Below are positions 7,692-15,451 of a DNA stretch of 64,000 nucleotides, one piece after another. A program made the translations under genes and the position numbers. Position 1 is the stretch's first letter. The number at the start of each line of letters is the position of its first letter. Source of the DNA: Tessaracoccus flavescens (lineage in GTDB: Bacteria; Actinomycetota; Actinomycetes; Propionibacteriales; Propionibacteriaceae); contig NZ_CP019607.1 of NCBI RefSeq assembly GCF_001998865.1, positions 3,286,001-3,350,000 of the forward strand, in the 5' to 3' direction. The notes under the pieces are model-generated. The model had not been told where the DNA came from. It saw only the letters and a list, made by a program, of their open reading frames with translations, and searched no databases.

Positions 7692-9178
7692 TCGTCCAGC
7701 CGAGCCTCGAGGAGTTCTCCGAACTCGCCAAGCAGCGGCGGGTGATCAGCGTCTACGCGAAGCTGCTCGCCGACGACGTCACCCCCGTGAGCGTGTACCA
7801 GAGCCTCTGCGGCGCCCGCGAGCAGACCTTTCTGCTCGAGTCGGCCGATGCGGGGGTCTGGTCGCGCTGGTCGTTCATCGGCGTGCGAACCGCCTCGACG
7901 CTGACCGAGACCGGCGGACGCGCGCAGTGGCTCGGCCGCGAACTGGTGGGCATCCCCGATGACGGGGACCCGTTGCAGGTGCTCGGCAAGACCCTGCAGG
8001 AACTGGCCACCCAGCCGATCGACGGCCTGCCCCCCTTCCATTCCGGCATGGTGGGCTACCTCGGCTACGACGTGGTGCGTCGCCTCGAGCGGCTGCCCGA
8101 CAGCACCGTCGACGACCTGGAGCTGCCCGAGCTGGTGATGATGCTGACCAGCGAGCTCGCCGTGGTCGACCACCACAAGGGTGAGCTGTGGCTGATCGCC
8201 AACGCGATCAACTTCGACGGAACCGACGAGGGCGTCGAACGCGCCTACTACGGGGCGGTCGCCGCAGTCGAGGCCATGGCGGAGCAGCTGCGCCAGCCGC
8301 GGGTCAGCCTGGCCTGCCAGGAGGGTCCCAGGCACCTGCCCACCATCCAGCGCCAACGTACCTCCGAGGAGTACCGGGCGCTCGTCGAGGAGGCGAAGGA
8401 GGAGATCCGCGCGGGGGAGGCGTTCCAGATCGTTCTCTCCCAGCGCTTCGACATCCCCACCGACGCCGACGCGCTCGAGGTGTACCGGGCGCTGCGGCTG
8501 ACCAACCCCAGCCCCTATCTCTATCTGCTGCGGCTGCCCGGCTTCGACGTCGTCGGGTCGAGCCCCGAGGCGCTGGTGACCGTCGACGACGGGGTCGCGA
8601 CGACGCGTCCGATCGCGGGGTCCCGGCCACGGGGCGCCACCCCGGAGGAGGACCGCAGGCTCGCGGAGGAACTGGTCAGCGACCCGAAGGAGAAGGCCGA
8701 GCACCTCATGCTGGTCGATCTCGGACGCAACGACCTCGGCAGGATCAGCGAGCCGGGCAGCGTCACGGTCCACGAGTTCGCGAAGGTGCACCGCTACTCG
8801 CACATCATGCACCTGGAGGCGGAGGTGTCCGGGCGCATCGACCCCGGACACTCCGCGCTCGACGCTGTGCTTTCCTGCTTCCCCGCCGGGACGCTTTCCG
8901 GGGCTCCGAAGGTCAGCGCCATGGAGATCATCGATCGCCTGGAGGTCAGCAGGCGCGGCCTCTACGGCGGCGTCGTCGGCTACTTTGACTTCGCAGGCAA
9001 GGCCGACGTCGCGATCGCCATCCGCACGGCCCTGATCAAGGACGGTGTCGCCCATGTGCAGGCGGGCGCCGGCATCGTCGCCGACTCGGATCCCGCGCTG
9101 GAGGACGCCGAGTGTCAGCACAAGGCGCGCGCGGTGGTCACCGCCATCGGCCGCGCGGAAGCGATGGCCCGCACATGA
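7688..9178 (+). CDS. trpE: Anthranilate synthase component I
   Basis: The 496-residue subunit converts chorismate to anthranilate using ammonia supplied by a TrpG glutamine amidotransferase, which is not encoded in this window. The N-terminal half holds the tryptophan feedback site, with [17 protein letters not shown] near residue 50. The C-terminal chorismate-binding domain shows [55 protein letters not shown] and [11 protein letters not shown]. Length is normal. The GTG start overlaps the hisI stop, and the stop overlaps the ATG of the next gene, so translation is probably coupled through hisI-trpE-membrane protein. Confidence 0.97.
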   Translation: MIVQPSLEEFSELAKQRRVISVYAKLLADDVTPVSVYQSLCGAREQTFLLESADAGVWSRWSFIGVRTASTLTETGGRAQWLGRELVGIPDDGDPLQVLGKTLQELATQPIDGLPPFHSGMVGYLGYDVVRRLERLPDSTVDDLELPELVMMLTSELAVVDHHKGELWLIANAINFDGTDEGVERAYYGAVAAVEAMAEQLRQPRVSLACQEGPRHLPTIQRQRTSEEYRALVEEAKEEIRAGEAFQIVLSQRFDIPTDADALEVYRALRLTNPSPYLYLLRLPGFDVVGSSPEALVTVDDGVATTRPIAGSRPRGATPEEDRRLAEELVSDPKEKAEHLMLVDLGRNDLGRISEPGSVTVHEFAKVHRYSHIMHLEAEVSGRIDPGHSALDAVLSCFPAGTLSGAPKVSAMEIIDRLEVSRRGLYGGVVGYFDFAGKADVAIAIRTALIKDGVAHVQAGAGIVADSDPALEDAECQHKARAVVTAIGRAEAMART

Positions 9179-9582
9179 CCGGTCGCTGGGCGGTCACCCT
9201 GCTCACCGCGGCCGGGGCCCTGGTCGCGGGGCTCGCCGCGCAGAGCGCTGGGGCGCCGCTCGCCTCGCTCGCCTGGGCCCTGCTCGCGGGCATCGGGCTC
9301 AGCCTCATGCTGCGCGGCTTCGGGTTGCGCATCGTCGGGATGCTGCTCGTCGCCCTCGCCGTCGGGGGAGTGGTGTGGGGGGTGCAGAGTGCCCAGTGGG
9401 TGCCTGTGGCGGGCTTCGCGGTCGCAGGGGTGGCGGCGCTCGGCTTCATCGCATGGGGACCGGGGTGGAGGCTGCGCCAGCGCAGGGAGCGTGAGGTACA
9501 GGTCGACTACTGGAAGGCCATGGACGAGGGCGACGATCCGACCGATGAACAGGGTTCACACCCCGGTGACAAGTCAGGGTAG
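9175..9582 (+). CDS. Trp operon-associated membrane protein (TIGR02234 type)
   Basis: This 135-residue protein has three to four hydrophobic helices between residues 5 and 95, and a charged cytoplasmic tail (RQRREREVQVDYWKAMDEGDD). Proteins like this sit between trpE and trpC in many actinobacteria and are named for that position; their function is unknown. The ATG at 9175 overlaps the trpE stop by four bases, so it is translated with trpE. A role in tryptophan or indole handling at the membrane is only inference from its place. Confidence 0.85.
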   Translation: MTGRWAVTLLTAAGALVAGLAAQSAGAPLASLAWALLAGIGLSLMLRGFGLRIVGMLLVALAVGGVVWGVQSAQWVPVAGFAVAGVAALGFIAWGPGWRLRQRREREVQVDYWKAMDEGDDPTDEQGSHPGDKSG

Positions 9583-9622
9583 GCTCATCCGCACATCCGA
9601 TCGCTCCTGGAAGGCTGGTCTC

Positions 9623-9829
9623 ATGGCGCAAACCCCGAAGTACTACCACCACGGGAGAAGCCCTGCCGCCTGGACGGGCTCGGTCATCGCGGCCATCGGC
9701 TTCGTCGTGGCCGCAATCGGCTCGCTCACCGGCCCCAACTGGGTCATCACGATCGTCGGCGGCGCGATCATTCTGCTCGCGCTGCTCGCCACCATGGTCA
9801 TGAAGGCCATGGGCTACGGCCAGCCGTGA
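9623..9829 (+). CDS. HGxxPAAW family small membrane protein
   Basis: The 68-residue protein starts MAQTPKYYHHGRSPAAW, which contains the HGxxPAAW signature that names a small actinobacterial family. Two hydrophobic helices follow (about residues 18-36 and 40-60). Function is unknown. It lies inside the trp operon, 40 bases after the preceding gene, and overlaps trpC by four bases at GTGA. I set the ATG at 9623 from the signature; the longer open frame upstream is not conserved. Confidence 0.85.
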   Translation: MAQTPKYYHHGRSPAAWTGSVIAAIGFVVAAIGSLTGPNWVITIVGGAIILLALLATMVMKAMGYGQP

Positions 9830-10611
9830 GCGTCCTCGACGACATCATCGACGGAGTTCGCCTCGATCTCGAGCGGCGGCAGGCTGAGATCACCCTCGAT
9901 CAGCTGATCGAGGCGGCCCAGACCGCACCGCCTGCGCTGGACCCCATGCCGCGGTTCCGGGCACCGGAACTGGCAGTGATCTCCGAGGTGAAGCGCAGTT
10001 CACCCTCCAAGGGCCATCTCGCAGACATCGCCGACCCGGCAGAGCTCGCCTCGTCCTACGCAGACGGCGGCGCCGCTGCCATCTCCGTCCTCACGGAGCA
10101 GCGCCGCTTCAACGGCAGCCTCGCCGACCTCGACGCGGTGCGCGCTGCGGTCGACGTGCCGGTGCTCCGCAAGGACTTCATGGTCGACGCCTACCAGTTC
10201 TACGAGGCGCGCGCCCACGGCGCCGACCTTGTGCTGCTGATCGTCGCGGCGCTCGACGACGACGACCTCAGCCGGTTCCTCGCGCTCACCCGCCAACTCA
10301 GCATGACGGCGCTCGTCGAGACGCACACCGAGGACGAGGTCGACCGCGCCCTCGACGTCGGAGCGGAACTGATCGGCGTCAACAACCGCAATCTCAAGAC
10401 CCTGGACGTCGACCTCGCCACCTTCTCCGGCCTCGCCGAGCGCATCGGCGACCGCGCCGTGAAGGTTGCCGAGTCCGGCATCGGGGGCACCGAAGACGTG
10501 GCCAGGCTGGCCGCGGAAGGGGCCGACGTGATCCTGGTCGGGGAGGCGCTCGTCAAGCATGGCGACCCGCGCTCCGCCATCGGGGACTTCATGGCGGCCG
10601 GAAAGGGCTGA
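9826..10611 (+). CDS. trpC: Indole-3-glycerol phosphate synthase
   Basis: The 261-residue TIM-barrel enzyme closes the indole ring of the tryptophan precursor. Conserved catalytic segments are present: VISEVKRSSPSKG (lysine), ISVLTEQRRFNGS, VLRKDFMVDAYQFYEARAHGADLVLLI, GVNNRNLKTLDVD and KVAESGIGG. Its length is typical of a single-function TrpC; no TrpF domain is fused. It starts with GTG inside the end of the HGxxPAAW gene and ends three bases before the ATG of trpB. Confidence 0.97.
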   Translation: MSVLDDIIDGVRLDLERRQAEITLDQLIEAAQTAPPALDPMPRFRAPELAVISEVKRSSPSKGHLADIADPAELASSYADGGAAAISVLTEQRRFNGSLADLDAVRAAVDVPVLRKDFMVDAYQFYEARAHGADLVLLIVAALDDDDLSRFLALTRQLSMTALVETHTEDEVDRALDVGAELIGVNNRNLKTLDVDLATFSGLAERIGDRAVKVAESGIGGTEDVARLAAEGADVILVGEALVKHGDPRSAIGDFMAAGKG

Positions 10612-10614
10612 GGC

Positions 10615-11850
10615 ATGAGCCAGCCAGACAGTGTCGGCCACTTCGGACGTTTCGGGGGCCGCTTCGTCCCCGAGGCGCTGCAGGCGGCCCTCGACGAACT
10701 GACCGTCGCCTTCGACGAGGCGATGGCCGATCCCACGTTCCATGCGGACCTGGAGAAGCTGCAGAAGGACTACGCGGGTCGACCCACCCCGATCACCGAG
10801 GCGGCGAACTTCTCCCGACAGTGCGGCAACGCGCGGATCCTGCTCAAGCGTGAGGACCTGAACCACACCGGCGCGCACAAGATCAACAACGTGCTCGGCC
10901 AGGCCCTGCTCACCAAGCGGATGGGCAAGACCCGCGTCATCGCCGAGACCGGAGCCGGCCAGCACGGCGTCGCCACGGCGACGGCCGCCGCCCTGCTCGG
11001 CCTCGAGTGCCGGGTCTACATGGGCGAGGTCGACACGAAGCGGCAGGCCCTGAACGTGGCCCGCATGCAGCTGCTCGGCGCCGAGGTTTACGCGGTCGCC
11101 GCGGGCTCGCGCACGCTCAAGGACGCCATGAACGAGGCGATGCGCGACTGGGTGACCACCGTCGACTCGACCCACTACCTGATCGGCACCGTCGGCGGTC
11201 CGCACCCGTTCCCGTACCTCGTGCGCGAACTGCAGCGCGTGATCTCGACCGAGGCCCGCCAGCAGATGCTGGACGCCTACGGCGCGCTGCCCGACTACGT
11301 CGCGGCCTGCGTCGGCGGAGGGTCGAACGCGATCGGCATGTTCGCCGACTTCATCCCGGACGAGGACGTCAAGCTCTACGGTTTCGAGGCCGAGGGCGAC
11401 GGCATCTCCACGGGGCGCCACGCGGCGACGATCACCGCGGGCACTCCCGGCGTGCTGCACGGCGCAAGGACCTACGTGCTCCAGGATGAGGACGGCCAGA
11501 CCATCGAGTCGCACTCGATCTCTGCCGGGCTCGACTACCCGGGGGTAGGCCCCGAGCACGCGTGGCTCGCCGACACCGGCCGCGCCGTCTATGAGCCGGT
11601 CACCGATGCCGACGCCATGGACGCGTTCCAGCAGCTCACCCGCACCGAGGGCATCATCCCGGCCATCGAGTCGGCCCACGCCGTCGCGGGGGCCAAGCGG
11701 CTCGGGCTGCGGCTCGCCGAGTCCGACCCGCAGGCCAGGCCGACGATCCTCGTGTGCCTCTCCGGTCGCGGCGACAAGGACGTGGCCACCGCCTTCGAGT
11801 GGTTCGGCCTCGCAGGAGAGCCGGACAAGACCGTCGGAGGCATGGAATGA
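10615..11850 (+). CDS. trpB: Tryptophan synthase beta chain (operon copy)
   Basis: The 411-residue beta subunit combines indole and serine. The PLP-binding lysine is in [15 protein letters not shown], the glycine loop is [12 protein letters not shown], and [17 protein letters not shown] is intact. It directly precedes trpA and overlaps it by four bases, the normal arrangement for an alpha2beta2 complex. It is clearly related to the orphan copy at 4608-5807 but differs along its length, so the duplication is not recent. It is the likely partner of TrpA. Confidence 0.97.
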   Translation: MSQPDSVGHFGRFGGRFVPEALQAALDELTVAFDEAMADPTFHADLEKLQKDYAGRPTPITEAANFSRQCGNARILLKREDLNHTGAHKINNVLGQALLTKRMGKTRVIAETGAGQHGVATATAAALLGLECRVYMGEVDTKRQALNVARMQLLGAEVYAVAAGSRTLKDAMNEAMRDWVTTVDSTHYLIGTVGGPHPFPYLVRELQRVISTEARQQMLDAYGALPDYVAACVGGGSNAIGMFADFIPDEDVKLYGFEAEGDGISTGRHAATITAGTPGVLHGARTYVLQDEDGQTIESHSISAGLDYPGVGPEHAWLADTGRAVYEPVTDADAMDAFQQLTRTEGIIPAIESAHAVAGAKRLGLRLAESDPQARPTILVCLSGRGDKDVATAFEWFGLAGEPDKTVGGME

Positions 11851-12695
11851 GCCAGTTCACCGATGCGCAGCGGCTGGGCGTCTCCGGGCAGGTCGTCGCC
11901 CGCTGCCTGGACGAGGGCCGCCCGGCGCTCGTCGGCTACCTTCCCGTCGGCTACCCGAGCGTCGCCTCGTCCATCGAGGCCGTGCGCGCCATCACCGAGG
12001 GGACCGAGGGGCGCGGCGTCGACCTCGTCGAGATCGGCATTCCGTACTCCGACCCGCTGATGGACGGCCTCGTCATCCAGCACGCCACCACAAAGGCGCG
12101 GGCGAGGGGAGTGCGTACCCGTGACGCCTTCGCCGCCGTCGAGGCGGTCGCGGCGACCAACGCGACCCCGATGGTGATGACCTACTGGAACCTGATCGAG
12201 GCCTACGGCGTCGACCGGTTCGCCCGCGACCTGGCGTCTGCGGGCGGTGCGGGCGCGATCACCCCCGACCTGCCGCCGGACGACTGCCCCGAGTGGTTCG
12301 AGGCGAGCGACGCCAATGGGCTCGACCGCGTGTTCCTGATCGCTCCGTCCTCGACCGAGGAGCGGATCCGACTCACAATGGGGTCGTGCCGCGGCTGGGT
12401 CTACGCCTCGAGCGTGATGGGCGTGACGGGCACCCGCTCTGCCACCTCCGACGCGGCCCCGGTCATCGTCGAGCGCGCCCGCGCCGTCGACCCAGGCCTG
12501 CCGGTCGGCATCGGGCTCGGCGTCAGCAACGCCGACCAGGCGGCCGAGATCGGCGCCTTCGCCGACCTCGTCATCGTCGGCTCCGCGCTGCTGAAGTGCC
12601 TCGACTCCGACGGCGTCGACCTCGACGGCGACCTCAACCGGCTCCGCACCCTCGCAGGCGAACTCGCCCGTGGAGTGGAGCGCTCGCGCCGCTGA
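11847..12695 (+). CDS. trpA: Tryptophan synthase alpha chain
   Basis: This 282-residue TIM-barrel protein cleaves indole-3-glycerol phosphate and passes indole to TrpB. The catalytic glutamate and aspartate lie in [15 protein letters not shown], and loop six is [13 protein letters not shown]. The phosphate-binding site is [12 protein letters not shown]. The ATG at 11847 overlaps the trpB stop (ATGA). The last codons form the left arm of the terminator hairpin. It closes the operon. Confidence 0.97.
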   Translation: MSQFTDAQRLGVSGQVVARCLDEGRPALVGYLPVGYPSVASSIEAVRAITEGTEGRGVDLVEIGIPYSDPLMDGLVIQHATTKARARGVRTRDAFAAVEAVAATNATPMVMTYWNLIEAYGVDRFARDLASAGGAGAITPDLPPDDCPEWFEASDANGLDRVFLIAPSSTEERIRLTMGSCRGWVYASSVMGVTGTRSATSDAAPVIVERARAVDPGLPVGIGLGVSNADQAAEIGAFADLVIVGSALLKCLDSDGVDLDGDLNRLRTLAGELARGVERSRR

Positions 12696-12707
12696 CGGCG
12701 AGCGCTC
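12678..12707 (+). terminator. Terminator hairpin overlapping the trpA stop
   Basis: GAGCGCTCGC (12678-12687) pairs perfectly with GCGAGCGCTC (12698-12707). The trpA stop codon (12693-12695) lies in the loop. The convergent MFS gene ends at 12737, so the hairpin may serve both directions. Confidence 0.8.
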
Positions 12708-12736
12708 GGAGAGGTGACACCCGCGCCGCGCCAGGT

Positions 12737-13936
12737 TCACGCCGTCGCGTCGACCAGCGCACGCCGGTCGACGATCCGGTTCACCACCTCGGACATGACG
12801 AGCATGAGCAGCACGAGCGCGCCGACGTAGGCGGGCAGGAGCCACAGGCCGAGCCAGCCGGAGAGCGCGCCGAAGAGCATCGGCATCAGCGTCACGCCGA
12901 GGTAGGCGCTCGCCATCTGGATGCCGATCACCGACTGCGAGTTCTCGCGACCGAAGTTCGTCGGGGTTGAATGGATGATGGCCGGGTACACGGGGGCGCT
13001 GCCGAAGCCGGCGATCACCAGCCCGGCCAGCGCGACGGCGTTCGTCGGGAGGGGGAGCACGATCAGGACGACGCCGAGCGCGACGAGCAGGCCGCCGTAG
13101 CGGATCATGCCGCGATCCCCGATCCGGTCCGCGATGAAGCCGCTGAGGAACCGTCCGGCCGTGATGCCGAGCAGGTAGAACGACGCGAACGCCGCTGCCG
13201 TCGCGGGAGCGACGCCACGGTCCACGACGAGATAGGTGGCCGACCAGAGGATCAGCGTCGACTCGAGCGCGCAGTAGGCGAAGAAGGCGATCAGGATCTG
13301 CGGCGCCCCAGGCAGCCTCAGCGTCGCGGCGAGGCTGAGGGGTTTCGACATCGGCGGGGCGTCTTCGTGGTGCTCCAGCAGCGGGGGATGGACCTTCCTC
13401 CACACCGGAAGCGACACGATCAGCAGGACAGTCAGGACCACCTGGATGATGCCGACGATCCGGTACCCACCCGTCCAGTGACCGCCCCCGGAGAGGGCGT
13501 AGCTCATGATGAACGGGCTGATCGACGCGCCGACCCCCCAGAAGGAGTGCAGCCAGTTCATGTGCCGTGACGAGTAGTGCAGCGCGACGTAGTTGTTGAG
13601 CGCGGCGTCCACGGCCCCTGCCCCCAGGCCGTAGGGCACCGCCCACAGGCACAGCGCCCAGAACGTCGATGAGTTGGAGAAGCCGAGCAGGGCGGTGGCC
13701 GTCAGCGCGACGCTGACCGTGGTCACCATCGCGGCTCCGAAGCGGCGGGTCAGGCGGTCAGACAGCAGGCTTGAGACGATGGTGCCGACCGCGATCACCG
13801 TGGTCAGGATGCCCGCGAAGGAGACCGGGACGCCGAGGTCGCCGTGCATCACGGGCCAGCCGGCCCCTGCGAGCGAGTCGGGGAGGCCGAGGCTGATGAA
13901 CGCGACGTAGATGATCGCAAGGAGCAGTGCGTACAC
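12737..13936 (-). CDS. MFS transporter, FucP/YfkF-like
   Basis: The 399-residue protein has about twelve hydrophobic helices and a charged central loop (HPPLLEHHEDAPPMSKPLS), the usual major facilitator fold. The motif ISLGLPDSLAGAGWP near the N-terminus and SDRLTRRFGAAMV in the first cytoplasmic loop fit this superfamily. ALNNYVALHYSSRHMNWLHSFWGVG resembles sugar and fucose permease relatives. The substrate cannot be told from sequence. The start is a GTG at 13934-13936, with a GAGAGAGGG ribosome-binding-like tract about 11 bases upstream. It is convergent with trpA. Confidence 0.85.
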   Translation of the reverse strand: MYALLLAIIYVAFISLGLPDSLAGAGWPVMHGDLGVPVSFAGILTTVIAVGTIVSSLLSDRLTRRFGAAMVTTVSVALTATALLGFSNSSTFWALCLWAVPYGLGAGAVDAALNNYVALHYSSRHMNWLHSFWGVGASISPFIMSYALSGGGHWTGGYRIVGIIQVVLTVLLIVSLPVWRKVHPPLLEHHEDAPPMSKPLSLAATLRLPGAPQILIAFFAYCALESTLILWSATYLVVDRGVAPATAAAFASFYLLGITAGRFLSGFIADRIGDRGMIRYGGLLVALGVVLIVLPLPTNAVALAGLVIAGFGSAPVYPAIIHSTPTNFGRENSQSVIGIQMASAYLGVTLMPMLFGALSGWLGLWLLPAYVGALVLLMLVMSEVVNRIVDRRALVDATA

Positions 13937-13974
13937 GCGGGATGCGCCCTCTCTCGGTAGGCAGAACCGTCAGC

Positions 13975-14178
13975 CTAGCCTCTGGCGCAGGACGGCCTGT
14001 CATCGCCCGTCCCCGGGCCGAGCCCAAGGATCGCCGACGAGCTGACGCGCACCACGTCGTCGAGCCAGTCCGGCACCACCCGCGAGCTACCGAGGTGGCG
14101 GCGCACCAGCGCGTAGGGGCTCTCCTGGCAGGCGATCGCCAGGAGCTCGACAGAGCGCGGGTCCGAGCCCCCGGAGAG
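13975..14178 (-). pseudogene. Possible minus-strand coding remnant
   Basis: The minus strand encodes about 65 residues ending at 13975 (including PRSVELLAIACQESPYALVR and VVPDWLDDVVRVSSS). Third codon positions are almost all G or C, as in the real genes around it. No ATG, GTG or TTG opens this frame at a sensible place; a GTG in another frame at about 14216 could open it only with a frameshift at a G run near 14170. It may be a broken small gene. The family is not recognised. The rest of the intergenic DNA shows nothing else. Confidence 0.25.
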
Positions 14179-14231
14179 AAGGCCGCGGGATGATCGCGGC
14201 GCTCGCCCGGAGCACCTGATCCGGTCCGGGC

Positions 14232-14237
14232 TAGCCT
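14232..14237 (+). promoter_or_regulatory. -10 box TAGCCT before a CTG start
   Basis: TAGCCT is followed by six bases and then CTG AGC CAG, the same spacing seen at the leaderless ATG and GTG starts elsewhere in the window. It supports the idea that the broken membrane-protein gene starts at the CTG at 14244. Confidence 0.45.
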
Positions 14238-14243
14238 TCCCCG

Positions 14244-15258
14244 CTGAGCCAGCCTCCCAAGGACCGACCGGAGTTCCTTCCGCCGGGGCCGTCACCCCAC
14301 CCGCAGCGGGCCCGCGGGAGAGGCCGGCCGATGGGTGGCAGCCAGCGGCCCAGGGGCCGGTTGAAGGCGGCGCGACGCCACCGCCGGACGCGTGGAGGCA
14401 GCCGGTGCCGCCGCGGCATCCGCCCTTCACGTGGCAGGTGCTCGTCATCGTGGGCGTCCTTCTCGCCGGTCTGGTGGCCTTCCTGCTGTGGCCGAGGACC
14501 GGGCCGCAGGGCCAGACACCCGTGCCGACCACCCGGGAACCGCGAGCCCGGCCGCGCAATGGAGCGACCTGACCGGCATCAACCCGGGCTACCGGCCGGA
14601 CGACCCGCAGAACAGCAACCCCTTCGCCACCGAGCCGAGAGAGTCGCGGCCTCCGGTGGCGCGACCCGACGCGACGCCCGAACAGGCGTGGCCGAGCGCC
14701 GAGCCGACCCCGAGCGAGCTCGACGGCTGGGTCGAGGTCGACGGGCTCTCGCGTGGGCGCTACCGGATCCCGGCTGGGTGGACCTACAAGGACGGCCTCA
14801 TCATGGGCTACGAGACGATGCACCAACTCGTGGTCGGCGGCGAGGTCTCGTTCGACCGCGACGGCCAGTGCCAGGGCGACTACTGGAGCGCCGTCCTGCT
14901 GCAGAAGGTCGCCGACACCCCTGCGGATCCGGCGGACGTCACGCTCCAGGCGGCCCGCAACTGGGCCCAACTGCGCAACACCGAGTGGGAGGGTGACTAC
15001 TACGAGGTGCCCGAACCGACTCTGGAGCCCTTCACCTTCGACGACGGCGTGGAGGGGAGCCTCGCGACGGTCTCCTTCGTGCCCATGTATTCGGACGAAT
15101 ACTCCTGCAACACCCCCGCCATCCGGTGCAGCGTCGCCTCCCGGGTAGACGGAGCCGGCTTCTACTCCATGGTGGCGATCTCGCACATCGGCGATCCCGA
15201 GTCGCTCCCGCAGGCCTCCGAGCGACAGATCCTCGCCACCCTCGCGACGCCGAGGTGA
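14244..15258 (+). pseudogene. Membrane-anchored exported protein, apparently frameshifted twice
   Basis: Three frames together make one sensible protein. From the CTG at 14244 the DNA encodes SQPPKDRPEFLPPGPSPHP, a proline-rich cytoplasmic start. A second frame (about 14333-14540) gives WRQPVPPRHPPFTWQ, a hydrophobic helix (VLVIVGVLLAGLVAFLLW) and a PVPTT linker. The third frame (about 14540-15258) gives an extracellular domain of roughly 230 residues that includes WSDLTGINPGYRPDD, RYRIPAGWTYKDGLIMGY and two cysteines in EYSCNTPAIRCSVASR. Its function is unknown. The nearest ATG in the third frame (14392) would lose the membrane anchor. The breaks may be real or may be sequence errors. Confidence 0.55.
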
Positions 15259-15312
15259 GCGGCGGTCTTTACGTGACGTCGAGCGCATCGAAACGCCTCG
15301 TCGCCGGCCCAT

Positions 15313-15328
15313 GTTTCGACCGCGTAAC
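15313..15328 (-). promoter_or_regulatory. Candidate GlnR-type half box upstream of gltB
   Basis: The minus strand reads GTTAC, six bases, GAAAC, which is the half-box form of the actinobacterial nitrogen regulator GlnR. It lies about 50 bases before the -35-like element of gltB, a reasonable place for activation. Only one good half box was found, so this is tentative. Confidence 0.35.
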
Positions 15329-15365
15329 AATTATGCGAAGAGAATTCGCACGGACCTGAACTGGG

Positions 15366-15395
15366 TTGGTCGCGCCAAAACCGGGGCCTTACTGT
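15366..15395 (+). promoter_or_regulatory. Candidate gltBD promoter
   Basis: TTGGTC (15366-15371) and TACTGT (15390-15395) are separated by 18 bases. This leaves a leader of about 50 bases before the gltB ATG, with the ribosome-binding sequence AGAGGAGG close to the start. Unlike many genes here, gltB is not leaderless. Confidence 0.4.
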
Positions 15396-15451
15396 TTCCC
15401 CGCTGGCGCTCGGGCGTCAGCGTGCCCGCCCGATCAGAGGAGGTCCCGACG

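Noticed and set aside
13975..15330. A 451-codon minus-strand frame
   Set aside because: Most of it is antisense to the broken membrane-protein gene. Only the last 65 codons look coding, and they are listed separately at low confidence.
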